The notes beneath the pieces were generated by a model that was not told where the DNA came from, searched no databases, and saw only the letters and a list, made by a program, of their open reading frames with translations. From JBBRMW01 sp965246845 (GTDB lineage Bacteria; Chloroflexota; Anaerolineae; Aggregatilineales; UBA2796), in NCBI GenBank assembly GCA_965246845.1, contig CBDFFR010000014.1, positions 372,001 to 436,000 on the forward strand: a stretch of 64,000 bases of DNA, written 5' to 3'. This document shows, one piece after another, positions 16,810 to 25,615 of the stretch (the stretch's first letter is position 1; every line of letters starts with the position of its first letter). The position numbers and the translations under genes are program-made.

Positions 16810-17377
16810 ACAGCCAGACGCCCTCTACACTGCGCTCCAAAAACCCGCTTTTGCCATCTTTCCTGGGGCGGTGTGTACCAAATGGCACACGACCAACTGC
16901 AATCCCGCCAGCGCGACGATGGCGAACACTGTCCTTTTGTTTGCGAGAGATGTCCTCAGCATAATATTCATTGAACAAGCTCTCCATCATAACCCACATC
17001 GTCGCAGTGAGATCAGTGACATCAATCGACTTTTTATCAGCCGCCTTGACCAATTCAAGATGGCCTACTTTGCACAACTCAATGAGCTGCCCCATGCGAA
17101 AGCCTTTACGGTGAAAACGTGAAAGGTCATTGGCAACGACTGCCACCACGTCAGGCGCGCTGACCCGTTCCTTGAGCGCGAGCCAGCCCGGACGGTTCGC
17201 TTCTGTTGTTCCTGATTTGTGTCCTTCGCGGTCTTCGTAGAATTCAGGCGTCCAGCCACGAAACTGGCAATACTCAAGACAATTGGCCTTTTGACGGTCA
17301 GGGCTGTCCTCGTCATCTTGAGTTTTGGTCATTGAGAGGCGAATGTAGCAGAGGGCAACTGTGCGCTTGGTGGACAT
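16772..17377 (-). CDS. large serine recombinase, N-terminal catalytic part (frame-split)
   Basis: Resolvase/invertase catalytic domain: YIRLS with the nucleophilic serine at 15, SPDRQ, VVANDLSRFHRKG and YYAEDISRKQKDSVRHRRAGG. An excellent AAAGGAG precedes the ATG at 17377. The frame runs off into VGWYTDRRIT after FLERSVEGVWLF, where the C-terminal half continues one frame away (+1). Unless ribosomes shift there, the enzyme is inactive and the element immobile. Such recombinases integrate and excise elements with a 2-bp crossover. Confidence 0.85.
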   Translation of the reverse strand: MSTKRTVALCYIRLSMTKTQDDEDSPDRQKANCLEYCQFRGWTPEFYEDREGHKSGTTEANRPGWLALKERVSAPDVVAVVANDLSRFHRKGFRMGQLIELCKVGHLELVKAADKKSIDVTDLTATMWVMMESLFNEYYAEDISRKQKDSVRHRRAGGIAVGRVPFGTHRPRKDGKSGFLERSVEGVWLFVVGWYTDRRIT

Positions 17378-17534
17378 GGCAAACTCCTTTAGAGGGTCGG
17401 GTGGGTAGCACGGACGCCACCGACACGTTAGAGTTTGTCGGAGGTCAGTGCGCTAGAACTGTTAGTGCATTGGCTCAGAGTGCAGAAGTGCTACCAACAC
17501 TTCTGTGCTCGTCTATGCACTGATATTAACGTTC

Positions 17535-17774
17535 TTACGATTCGGTGTCAATCGACTCAGGCGTCACACTATTGGCGCTTCGGTTGAGTTTTACTGCCTG
17601 GATATGTGCAATCACACTTAGAAAATTTGAGAGGCCATGAACAATTTCAGGCTCGCTGAAGCGCGCATCTGTTGTCGCGAGTTGCCGACAAATGTTTTGT
17701 GCTGCCTTGTCCAACGCTTCGGGCAAAGGCACGACATAAGTAACCAGTTTTTTCGGGATTGGAGATTGAGACAT
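17535..17774 (-). CDS. hypothetical protein, 79 aa
   Basis: Small protein, MSQSPIPKKLVTYVVPLPEALDKAAQNICRQL at the start and mostly helical. It follows the recombinase promoter region on the same strand as the recombinase, 157 bp away. Family unknown. It could be an excision or regulatory protein of the element by position only. Confidence 0.45.
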   Translation of the reverse strand: MSQSPIPKKLVTYVVPLPEALDKAAQNICRQLATTDARFSEPEIVHGLSNFLSVIAHIQAVKLNRSANSVTPESIDTES

Positions 17775-17922
17775 TCAACTCTGCTCGATATTGCTTTACC
17801 GTACAATTGATTGTTCCTAATTCGCGGGCATGTGAACAAACCTGAGTGGCACGGAAAAGGTGGAGATTGGGTAGAGAACGCACCGGCCAGCAATCAGCCC
17901 ATATTCAAGGAGTATCAAACAA

Positions 17923-18132
17923 ATGGAAAAACGGATATATGGTCTTGCAACACTGCGTACAACCTCGAAGGAGATGCTGCGCGTTGTGTACAAATTCACA
18001 CGCGGAATGCGTGAGTCGGTGCCAAAAGACAACCTCGCTGCATTCGACGAAGCAATCCGCAAGATTACTGAAGGGTGCGAGACGATTCTTCGCATGAAGT
18101 TCAGAGATGAAGACGACACAACGAACAAATAG
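17923..18132 (+). CDS. hypothetical protein, 69 aa
   Basis: Starts at the ATG at 17923, nine bases after AAGGAG (17908-17913). Basic N-terminal half and acidic C-terminus (MKFRDEDDTTNK); helical; no recognised domain. First gene of the rightward series of the element. Confidence 0.5.
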   Translation: MEKRIYGLATLRTTSKEMLRVVYKFTRGMRESVPKDNLAAFDEAIRKITEGCETILRMKFRDEDDTTNK

Positions 18133-18178
18133 CCGCTAAATACATTTCGATAAGTTACACCTAATCTCCACCCTTTCT

Positions 18179-18203
18179 GTCCCACTGCGTCCTGTAGTGG
18201 GAC
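18179..18203 (+). terminator. hairpin between small genes of the element
   Basis: Perfect 8-bp stem GTCCCACT (18179-18186)/AGTGGGAC (18196-18203), followed by a loose T-rich stretch (TCGTTTGCTTTC). Possible weak terminator or processing stem ahead of the secretion genes. Confidence 0.45.
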
Positions 18204-18282
18204 TCGTTTGCTTTCTACAATGCCGTTCGTGACCTGCGACAGCAATTCGGCTGTGCGGGAGACGAACGGAGTTGTATGCCTC

Positions 18283-18522
18283 ATGGACTTGAAAACACAG
18301 ATCGAACAGTTCTTCAACGACCTCAAAGCGATCATGCAAATTCTCGCGCCAATCTGCGCATTTATTGGTTTGGTTGGAGCCGGCGTCATTTACATGGGGT
18401 CAAGTTGGCCGGTAGTCGGACGGCTTAAGCGTAACAACCCGGAGCTAATGGACAACATGTTCATTGGCATGGCTGTGTTGCTCGCCGCCGGGACCATCTC
18501 CTCGCTGGTTGTCTTCTCGTAA
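18283..18522 (+). CDS. small two-helix membrane protein, VirB2/TrbC pilin-like
   Basis: 79 residues with membrane helices at about 17-36 (MQILAPICAFIGLVGAGVIYMG) and 57-77 (FIGMAVLLAAGTISSLVVF), joined by a short basic loop (VVGRLKRNNPELMDN). Size, topology and position before the VirB3- and VirB4-like genes match the pilin-type subunit of type IV secretion in integrative elements. GGAG 11 bases upstream supports the start at 18283 over the upstream part of the frame. Confidence 0.6.
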   Translation: MDLKTQIEQFFNDLKAIMQILAPICAFIGLVGAGVIYMGSSWPVVGRLKRNNPELMDNMFIGMAVLLAAGTISSLVVFS

Positions 18523-18571
18523 AACCTCAACCGTCATCTATCGGTTGTCAGCATAAGCGGGAGGTTTGCCC

Positions 18572-19054
18572 ATGTTGGGGTATGTAGAATTCAAAAGTCA
18601 TGTGATTCGTCGCAACGAGAAGGGGGTGTTCGGCATCCCGTTCAAGCGGCTGCTCGGATGCGGGTTAGGTGCAGGCGCGTTGCTGACACTGCTGCGCACT
18701 TTCGCACCGGAGTATGCAGTTCTCATTGCGTTGGCGAGTTTCGGCGTGATGCTCGCGCTTACCGCGCCACACGGTGGTATCGCACGGTACAAGCACATCC
18801 TGTACAGCGTGCGCTGGTGGCTACTCACGTCAGCTTCACTTGCGCCCAGGAGCGTAGCCGGACAAGTCGCGCGTGCGCTCGGCGTGCCGGGTGAAGGCAT
18901 CGACATCGACGCGGGTGTGCTGTTCTCCGCGTCAGATGATGCACCGCGCACACAGCTTTCGGACTGGGTCTCATTCACGAAACCGCTTGCAAGTGCTGGC
19001 GACACACTCTCGTTCGAGACCTCGCCCGGTCTAGTGTTACAGGGGAGCGCCTGA
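18572..19054 (+). CDS. PrgI/VirB3-like membrane protein
   Basis: 160 residues. A short cytoplasmic head (FKSHVIRRNEKGVFGIPFKRL) precedes two adjacent membrane helices (about 27-68), then a soluble tail, as in PrgI/VirB3 subunits that sit beside VirB4 in the inner membrane. GGGAGG (18559-18564) sets the ATG at 18572. Its stop overlaps the ATG of the ATPase gene (TGATG), indicating translational coupling. Confidence 0.6.
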   Translation: MLGYVEFKSHVIRRNEKGVFGIPFKRLLGCGLGAGALLTLLRTFAPEYAVLIALASFGVMLALTAPHGGIARYKHILYSVRWWLLTSASLAPRSVAGQVARALGVPGEGIDIDAGVLFSASDDAPRTQLSDWVSFTKPLASAGDTLSFETSPGLVLQGSA

Positions 19055-21204
19055 TGACGCTACGTGGTCGCAAAAAGCAGAACGGCGCACTCCGCACGCT
19101 GCTGATGGAGCCGTTCGACATCGGGATGCACGCTACAGATGCGGGTGTGGAAGCGTTGCAAACCCGTTTCACTAACTGGCTGCGCGGGCTGAATACGCCC
19201 GCGCGCTTCGTGACGTGGCTGATGCCCGCCACACTTGACGAGAAAATCAGCCGCCTGTCGCAAACAGCGCGCGATCTCAACAGTGCGGACCGCGTGCGTG
19301 CCGACCTGCTGATGGAGTATCGTCGGCACTACGAAGGGCTGCAAAATACCGCCGACTATCAACGCTCCCTGTGCGGCATGGCGCTGTGGACCGATGACAA
19401 CCCGCGTGCGCTCACCCGGATAATGAGCAGCGCACTGGAAGCGGTTACAAATGAGGCTCAGTGGCCGCCGCTGCTCACCGGGCGCTATCGCGTCAAAAGT
19501 GCGCCGTTCGGACACCTCGCACCGCTTGGCCGTCCGGGTGGGCGGCTGCTGTGGGCGCTGCTGACCAGCTACGAGTTCCTACCTGCGGAGTGGAACTTCT
19601 TCAAGCCGACCAAGCTGCTGCTCTCGCTCGGCTTTCCGTTCGCGCTGGCGCTGGACCTGCCGCACACCTATGAGCGCATCGAAGGCATTGAGGCCGTCGA
19701 GACGACCATCACCGCCTATCAGGTCCATCTCGCACAACTGCGCGGTGCAGAGGACAGCCGGGCTGTGCAACGCATCACCGACTGCCGCCGCGCTCTACAA
19801 GAACTCAACGAAGGCGACGCGCTGCATAAGGTGACGGTCACGCTCGCGATTGCCGCGCCTGACTTGAAGCTGCTTAAGGAGCGGATCGCACTTGTGCAAA
19901 ACCTGACGCGCCCGTACTTCCTGTTGCGGCAGGAGGCGGGGGAACTGCTGCGGCGGGCGGTGGGTGTGTTCGCCGGGCAGCGCACTGCGCGAGTCGGCTT
20001 GCCGGATACCAGTTGGCGCGTGACGAGTCGGGAACTGGCCGTGATGCTCGCGCCGCTGGGCTACCGTAAGCTATCGAATACCCACGGTGTGATGCGTGGC
20101 GAGGCTCTCGAAGGCGGCTACCCGGTTTTCCACAATAGCTGGGTAGATCGACGCGCGACGCATGAAGTTTGGGTCGGCGTCACGGGACACGGCAAAACTT
20201 TCGCGAATAACTGCTATCTCACCCGTGAATACGCGGAGAACGGTATCGCCTTCGACCTGCTGGAACCGATGGGACACGGCAAGCACCTCGCGCGGGCAGT
20301 CGGCGCGACGCCGTTCAGCCTGAGCGCACGCTCCACAACGCTCAATCCACAGGACATCGTGTCCGATACGCTGCTTGAGCAGAAGAGTCATGTGACACGT
20401 TTGTATGAAACCGTGCTTGGCCGTCCGCTCACCGGCGGGCAAAAGGAGAACATGGAACGCGGTCTGCTTGGCCGGGCGCTGGAACTGCTCTATGGCGGCT
20501 ATCCCGACCTGAGCAAGATCACGCCAGATCAGGTTCCACTCTGTCAGGACGTGTGCGATGTGCTCGTCGGACTGGGCGAGAGCGAGCGGCAGAAAATCCT
20601 CGCGCGTGAACTTGCCGACGAGATTGCCTCACTCTGCACCGGGTCGGGTCCCTGGTCGCGCTTTCTGAATGGCGAGACGAACATTGACCTCTCACGCAAG
20701 GGTCGGTCGTGGATACCGCCGCGCGTGTTCATGTTCCACGAGATGAGCGATGACCCGATCCTGCTCGCGCTTGCCTATACGCAGGTCCTTTCCGCGATGC
20801 GCCGTGACGCGCTCATCGACGATACGCCGCGCATTATCGTCGTGGATGAGGTCTATCGCCTGATGCGCTACGACGCGCTGCTCGACTTTCTCATCGAAGC
20901 GGCTAAGACGTTCCGCACACGCAGAAAAAAGCTGATCTGTGTGGATCAAAATATGAGATTTTTCACCACCGACAAGGCGCGTTACATCCTCGAAAACTCG
21001 CCTATCAAGGTGATTTTCAATCAGGAGCCGGGCATCGATGTGTTTCACAACGACGGCGCATTCGCTCACCTGAACGCGCAGCATAAGCAGCGCATCGCAC
21101 AGCTTGAACGCTTTCAGTACGTGTTCGATGTCGCAGGTGAGGGTATTTGGGCAGTCACCAACCACGCCAGCGACGGGGAGATTGCCCGTTTCGGGTCGAG
21201 TTAA
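19054..21204 (+). CDS. VirB4/TraE-type conjugation ATPase
   Basis: 716-residue type IV secretion ATPase that powers pilus assembly or transfer. Walker A is GVTGHGKT at about 375-382. Walker B is RIIVVDEVYRLM at about 594-605, followed by the conserved KTFRTRRKKLICVDQNMRFF segment containing the sensor glutamine. The N-terminal half (1-330) is the non-catalytic VirB4 domain. It appears full length and intact, in contrast to the recombinase and topoisomerase of the same element. Confidence 0.85.
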   Translation: MTLRGRKKQNGALRTLLMEPFDIGMHATDAGVEALQTRFTNWLRGLNTPARFVTWLMPATLDEKISRLSQTARDLNSADRVRADLLMEYRRHYEGLQNTADYQRSLCGMALWTDDNPRALTRIMSSALEAVTNEAQWPPLLTGRYRVKSAPFGHLAPLGRPGGRLLWALLTSYEFLPAEWNFFKPTKLLLSLGFPFALALDLPHTYERIEGIEAVETTITAYQVHLAQLRGAEDSRAVQRITDCRRALQELNEGDALHKVTVTLAIAAPDLKLLKERIALVQNLTRPYFLLRQEAGELLRRAVGVFAGQRTARVGLPDTSWRVTSRELAVMLAPLGYRKLSNTHGVMRGEALEGGYPVFHNSWVDRRATHEVWVGVTGHGKTFANNCYLTREYAENGIAFDLLEPMGHGKHLARAVGATPFSLSARSTTLNPQDIVSDTLLEQKSHVTRLYETVLGRPLTGGQKENMERGLLGRALELLYGGYPDLSKITPDQVPLCQDVCDVLVGLGESERQKILARELADEIASLCTGSGPWSRFLNGETNIDLSRKGRSWIPPRVFMFHEMSDDPILLALAYTQVLSAMRRDALIDDTPRIIVVDEVYRLMRYDALLDFLIEAAKTFRTRRKKLICVDQNMRFFTTDKARYILENSPIKVIFNQEPGIDVFHNDGAFAHLNAQHKQRIAQLERFQYVFDVAGEGIWAVTNHASDGEIARFGSS

Positions 21205-21215
21205 GGAGAAGCCAT

Positions 21216-21395
21216 ATGAAACGCGAGAATAACGCGCAGCCAGATCAGGCACTGCGCGAAACGGAAGAGGCTGCCTACCACGCTTTTCGCGAGTGGCCTG
21301 TATTGCTCGTACTGCGCAAGAAAGAACTTGCGGCGCTGGGATCGACACCGACACGGACGGATAAACCAGCTGTGACAAACGAGGCGGCAAAATGA
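21216..21395 (+). CDS. small hypothetical protein, 59 aa
   Basis: AAGGAG (21203-21208) precedes the ATG at 21216; the stop overlaps the next ATG (ATGA). Charged and probably helical (RETEEAAYHAFREWPVLLVLRKKELAAL). Translationally coupled to the topoisomerase-like gene. Unknown family. Confidence 0.5.
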   Translation: MKRENNAQPDQALRETEEAAYHAFREWPVLLVLRKKELAALGSTPTRTDKPAVTNEAAK

Positions 21396-23134
21396 AACTG
21401 CTCATTGTCGATACAAAGTCCAAAGCCGCGAAGATTGCGCCCCTGCTCGATACCGAGTGGCATATCGAGGCGGCAGGTACAAACTTTGGTGAGTTTCCAA
21501 AGGACACACTGGCGGTTGACTACTCGCGCGGATTTGAGTGCGTTTTGCAGACCACCTCGCAGCAGCGCACCACACTTACACGGCTCAAAAAGCTGGTCGC
21601 GAGTGCCGAGGCTGTTTACATCGCGACAAACACGGATGCAGAAGGTGAAGCGCTGGCATGGGAGATCGCGCAGGGTCTCGCACCGAAAATCGACCTTACG
21701 CAAGTTCGTCGTGTATGTTTTTCAGCGTTGACGAAAGATGCAGTCGGCGCGGCACTATCAACCTGGCGTGGACTAGATCAAAACACAGCCGAAGCGCACC
21801 TTGCACGACAAGCAGCAGATCATCTGGCGAGCTACGTTGCGTCGAAGGTTGCCTCGCGCGTCATTCACCCGCAATGCCGTGTGGAACGCTTTGAGGCGGT
21901 GTGTCTGCGCTTCGTGGTAGATCGCGAGCGTCTCCGGTCAATGTTCAGAACTTCGCCAATGTGGGTGCTGGATGCTCATTTCAGCACGCGCGGCGTTCAC
22001 TTTGCGGCGCGTCTCACTCAGGCGCACGGCGTCCACGCCGACACATGGAAAAAGTCGGTGGCGATGAGATTTGCAACTGCGCTGCGGGGAACCCCGTTCC
22101 ATGTAGTCGAGTCGCAAAGGACAAGTACACCACAGCGGCCACCACCGCCATTTGTGACTGCAACGCTTATACAAGCCGTGTCGGAGATGCTTTCGCTGAC
22201 GCCAGACGAAACGCTGCAAACTGCATTTCGTCTCTACGAGCAAGGCTGGATCACCAATCCGCTTTCAGACGTGGCAGCTATCCCTCGTGAAGTGCAGGAT
22301 GCCGCGCGACTGCTCATCCGAAAAGAGTACGGCGCGGCCTACGTTCCGGTACTTCCGCCCGTGTATAGAGCGTCTGACGACCCGGCGCAGACCGGAATAC
22401 GACCGACTGACCTGCACCTTACCGGACTTTCCCATCTGAATGGTGAATTGCGCGCTCTGTACCAGCTCATTCGACGGCGGCTCATCGCGTCTCAGGCGAG
22501 CGTGGCACGCTTCAATACAAGCGTCGCGTTCCTCGCGCCGAGCGACAAAGCGCCGCAGGAATTACGACACCTCAAATTTGTGGCGCGCGAACGCAGTCTC
22601 GTCTTCGATGGCTTTCTGCGCTACCTCAATCCGGCAACCAGAAGCAGCGGTGACGAAACCGCGCCGCTGCCCAAACTCTGGAAAGACCACACGCTGCTCT
22701 GCTCATCGCTTACGCTGAATAAGGCCGAGTCGCAACCGCCGCCACGGTATACCTACGCCTCACTGCTTGAGGAATTGATGACTGCTAGTGTCAACCGTCC
22801 CGGCGATTACACGCACGCACTACATGCGCTCGTCAGTAATCAGTACATCACAGACATCAATGGCGAACTCACACCCACTGACCTGGGCGTGCGCCTATCC
22901 GACATGCTCACCGGGACGTTTAGGCGCACATTCACACCGTCCTTCAATATTCAGCTTGAGGCACAGTTCGACGCCATCGCCACTGGAAAAGCAAATCGGC
23001 TGACGACGCTCACCGATTTCTGGAGCGAACTGTCTGCCACTATTCCATCTGTTCACGAGGGTACGCCAAAAAGTGAGACCTCTCGACAGCGACCGAGCGC
23101 ACAACTGACCCATCAGCATGTGAGCGGAGGCTGA
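21392..23134 (+). CDS. type IA topoisomerase-like protein lacking catalytic residues
   Basis: 580 residues with the TopA/TopB plan: Toprim domain at about 1-120, then the topoisomerase central domains. The key residues are altered. The Toprim DxDxE reads N80-T-D82-A-E84, and the first acidic residue lies in LLIVDTKSKA instead of VESPxKA. The active-site ITYMRTDS reads ITNPLSD (287-293), so the tyrosine nucleophile is N289 and the following arginine is leucine. DNA cleavage should be impossible by the known mechanism. It may be a structural DNA-binding protein of the element, or decayed. Confidence 0.75.
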   Translation: MKLLIVDTKSKAAKIAPLLDTEWHIEAAGTNFGEFPKDTLAVDYSRGFECVLQTTSQQRTTLTRLKKLVASAEAVYIATNTDAEGEALAWEIAQGLAPKIDLTQVRRVCFSALTKDAVGAALSTWRGLDQNTAEAHLARQAADHLASYVASKVASRVIHPQCRVERFEAVCLRFVVDRERLRSMFRTSPMWVLDAHFSTRGVHFAARLTQAHGVHADTWKKSVAMRFATALRGTPFHVVESQRTSTPQRPPPPFVTATLIQAVSEMLSLTPDETLQTAFRLYEQGWITNPLSDVAAIPREVQDAARLLIRKEYGAAYVPVLPPVYRASDDPAQTGIRPTDLHLTGLSHLNGELRALYQLIRRRLIASQASVARFNTSVAFLAPSDKAPQELRHLKFVARERSLVFDGFLRYLNPATRSSGDETAPLPKLWKDHTLLCSSLTLNKAESQPPPRYTYASLLEELMTASVNRPGDYTHALHALVSNQYITDINGELTPTDLGVRLSDMLTGTFRRTFTPSFNIQLEAQFDAIATGKANRLTTLTDFWSELSATIPSVHEGTPKSETSRQRPSAQLTHQHVSGG

Positions 23135-23140
23135 TACAGC

Positions 23141-24073
23141 ATGACAACTCAACCAAATAACATTTCATCGGTGGAATTGCTGAATGAGATCGAGGAGTCG
23201 GACTTCACGCCTGCTTCGCCTGGCACGGTAGACCCCTTCGACGATCTCCTGTCGTTCTTCGCGGAGCCGACGTTCGCCCCAATCCAGCCGGAGAAATTCG
23301 CAGTGGTCGATCTGACGATGGACGATCCGCTCATCGCGGCGGCTGCAATGGACTATGCACAGGTCGTAGAGTCTACACCCACACATCCCGCGGTCATTTT
23401 CGAGGCGTATCAGAATATGTCGAACGCTGATGAGAACGAAATAGCGGAAGCAAATTTACCAGCGTCAACGGTGCAAGAGACGGCTGAAGTCGATCTGGAT
23501 GCGTTGCAGCAGATAACCGACCTGAACATTGCACCAGAGCAGGACCAAACGCCGGAGAACGGTATCGCGCGCGAAGATGGCTCTACTCCTGAGTTTGCAG
23601 GGACGCTACTCACCGCAGTCGAGATAGACCCGGAGCAGGTCGCGGCAGAACAAATTCGCCTTGCACGAGAGCAGGTCCTCAACGCTCTACACGGGACTGG
23701 TTTGACCGTAGTGGGTGAACTGGATTTGGAGCGTGACACGTACTACGACCCGGAGCTAAACGAGCGGCTAATCTGCGGGATTTTTCAGCGAGATCAGGCG
23801 AATCCGACGCAGGATTGCCGCGCCATGCTGGTTTCGCTCACACCCGGCACAGACGGACTTGGCTTTCAAGCGGATGCAACCGAGTTCGGGATCACGGGTA
23901 GCATGGATGCAGTGTGCCCCACACATGACGCCGTGCGCCAAACGCTGGATAGCAAAGGTGTCGATGAGGCGCTCACGCAGGTTGAGGAAATAGAATTTGA
24001 GCGGCTCGCGCTTGAGCAAACACCCGAACTGGATCGGCCTGCTCCCTCCAAAGGGCGAGGCATCGCTATATGA
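23141..24073 (+). CDS. acidic hypothetical protein, 310 aa
   Basis: Very acidic, low-complexity N-terminal 160 residues (many Glu/Asp/Pro), then a compact domain from about 165 (EQVLNALHGTGLTVVGELDLERDTYYDPELN) rich in beta strands. Follows the topoisomerase-like gene by six bases, with GGAGG before the ATG, and overlaps the next gene by four. Unknown family. The acidic region may keep it off DNA or act as a chaperone tail. Confidence 0.5.
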   Translation: MTTQPNNISSVELLNEIEESDFTPASPGTVDPFDDLLSFFAEPTFAPIQPEKFAVVDLTMDDPLIAAAAMDYAQVVESTPTHPAVIFEAYQNMSNADENEIAEANLPASTVQETAEVDLDALQQITDLNIAPEQDQTPENGIAREDGSTPEFAGTLLTAVEIDPEQVAAEQIRLAREQVLNALHGTGLTVVGELDLERDTYYDPELNERLICGIFQRDQANPTQDCRAMLVSLTPGTDGLGFQADATEFGITGSMDAVCPTHDAVRQTLDSKGVDEALTQVEEIEFERLALEQTPELDRPAPSKGRGIAI

Positions 24074-24750
24074 ACAGGCGCGTGGTGCTGCTCGTTGCTG
24101 TACTGGCTGTGGCGGTGGGCGTCTTCGTCTTCGGTACTGCGAATGTACTGCGCTCAGGGATACAGGAAGTAATCATAACGGTCAGCGCAACGCCGCTACC
24201 TATGGATACAGACGCACCGACTCGCACGGCCACGACGAGACCTACGGAGACGTACACGCCAACCAGCACCGCAACAGCATCCATCACACCGTCGCTCACG
24301 CCCACGCTCTCCACGCTGGTCGTGCAGGTGAGCGCCATCAACTCGGATGTCACACTGGCGTCTGTATCAACTGCACAGCCGGCACGTAGCGCGACGCCAC
24401 TCCCGACGTTGCTTGTTCCGTCACCCGGTCTCACGCTCGTCTACCTGCCGACAAGCAGCACAGTACAAAGTGTCGGCTGGTTTCGCTATGGGGTGGATCA
24501 TTCCGACCTGAAGCGCATCGGGCAGTGGCCCGGCGCACGGCTCACGTTGCACTTTCTGGGTGCGGCGGCAAGAGTGCGCTATGCGCGGCTGTCGAGCTAT
24601 GGTGTATTCGAGGTGCGCATCGATGGACGGACTGTGACGACGGTAGACGCTTACATACCCAAATCGGCGACGAACGGCGATTTTGCAACAACCGAAGTAT
24701 TCGGACTGGTGCACGGTTGGCACACACTAGACATCCTGCGTCTAAAGTAG
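24070..24750 (+). CDS. membrane-anchored Thr/Pro-linker protein with galactose-binding-like domain, probably C-terminally truncated
   Basis: 226 residues: N-terminal membrane anchor (4-26), a 90-residue Thr/Ser/Pro linker, and a domain from about 145. In that domain LTLHFLGAAARVRY, SSYGVFEVRIDGRTVTTVDAY and GLVHGWHTLDI match the jelly-roll carbohydrate-binding-like domains common in Chloroflexota surface proteins. Those domains normally run 15-20 residues past GxHTLxI; here the stop lies inside the left arm of the inverted repeat at 24742. Likely truncated by that insertion or rearrangement. Confidence 0.55.
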   Translation: MNRRVVLLVAVLAVAVGVFVFGTANVLRSGIQEVIITVSATPLPMDTDAPTRTATTRPTETYTPTSTATASITPSLTPTLSTLVVQVSAINSDVTLASVSTAQPARSATPLPTLLVPSPGLTLVYLPTSSTVQSVGWFRYGVDHSDLKRIGQWPGARLTLHFLGAAARVRYARLSSYGVFEVRIDGRTVTTVDAYIPKSATNGDFATTEVFGLVHGWHTLDILRLK

Positions 24751-24828
24751 GTTATCGAAAGTTTTAAACGAGACTTGAATACCAGCCACGACTAGATTTC
24801 GTGAATTTCTTTCGATAACCTACTTTAG
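24742..24828. repeat. 87-bp element with perfect 20-bp terminal inverted repeats
   Basis: CTAAAGTAGGTTATCGAAAG (24742-24761) is exactly inverted at 24809-24828 around 47 bp. It starts inside the end of one gene and ends at the broken beginning of the next, so it looks like a miniature mobile element or a rearrangement junction rather than a terminator (no T-run). The loop contains CCAGCCAC, as at the 3' end of tRNA-Arg, possibly chance. Confidence 0.7.
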
Positions 24829-24914
24829 GTACAAAGCGGTCAAGCAAGTATCACAGCCTTAACGCGCTGATTAGACTTGGCTACGTCTCACCCCACGAGA
24901 AGGGCGATCCCTAT

Positions 24915-25598
24915 GTGATCACTGAGGCCGGACGTCTAAAGCTGTCCAATGCTGAAAATGCAGTTCTGAGCGTCAAGTCCAACATGTCTAAATCAAGTCC
25001 AAACCCATTCATCTGGACATTGGACACACAGGCAAGCGACGAGAAAACAAGCGAACTGAATGCGGCTGCTGATCCCGTAGATGCGGCAGTAGGCAGCAAG
25101 TCCAATGTCCAAACCGACACCACTGTACAAGACATCGAAGCAGACGACATCGAACTGCCGCCGATGACCGCGCAGGACATCGGACGCTACGCTCAACAGG
25201 TGGATGTCGGGTATCCAACGACCGATGGTGCGGCGTTGTACAAGATAGCGGAGATCGTCCCGCGCCATCTTCGCGCCGCCTTCGAGATTGCCCTTGGCGA
25301 GGCTTTCATGCCCTACTTCGAGGAAGTATTGCGGCGCGAGCAAGATCCATCAGAAAAGCTGATCCCTGATATTCTGGCGTTGTATCTGCCGATGGGCATC
25401 ATCTCAGCAGAGAAGCTCTACGAAGGCTACAAACACGCCTGCCAAATGAGTCACAAAATACCGTTTCTGACGGTGCTCAATGCACGTAACGAGAAGGCCG
25501 TCAGCCTACTGAAGGAAATGGTTGCTGGCAAATACATTCGTCAGAACATCTTCATTGACCGTCTGCCGAAGTACCCGGACCAGCACGGCGGGAGATGA
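24915..25598 (+). pseudogene. 5'-truncated gene with winged-helix remnant
   Basis: In frame with the GTG at 24915, codons extend back to 24819, right at the inverted repeat, and read RSSKYHSLNALIRLGYVSP then YVITEAGRLKL: the second half of a winged helix-turn-helix. No start codon or ribosome binding site precedes it, so the gene has probably lost its 5' end. The rest is an acidic linker (to about 75) and a helical domain with KIAEIVPRHLRAAF and ALYLPMGIISAEKLYEGYKHA. Possibly a replication or partition regulator of the element; unproven. Confidence 0.5.
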
Positions 25599-25615
25599 AT
25601 GAGTTCATATACGGT

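Larger units (their letters stand above)
15629..25598. mobile_element. degraded integrative element at tRNA-Arg
   Basis: From the tRNA rightwards comes a serine recombinase in two frames, then small membrane proteins, a VirB4-type ATPase, a topoisomerase-like protein and unknown genes. This order resembles integrative conjugative elements of Gram-positive and Chloroflexota type. No relaxase, coupling ATPase or VirB6 is present, and the right part holds truncated genes around an inverted repeat. The right border is uncertain: I saw no second copy of the tRNA 3' end longer than eight bases (CCAGCCAC at 24783-24790, possibly chance). Confidence 0.6.

Noticed and set aside
24783..24790. CCAGCCAC as the right attachment site of the tRNA-Arg element
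   Set aside because: Only eight bases match the tRNA 3' end; the same octamer occurs elsewhere (for example near 17251), so it is not evidence of attR.
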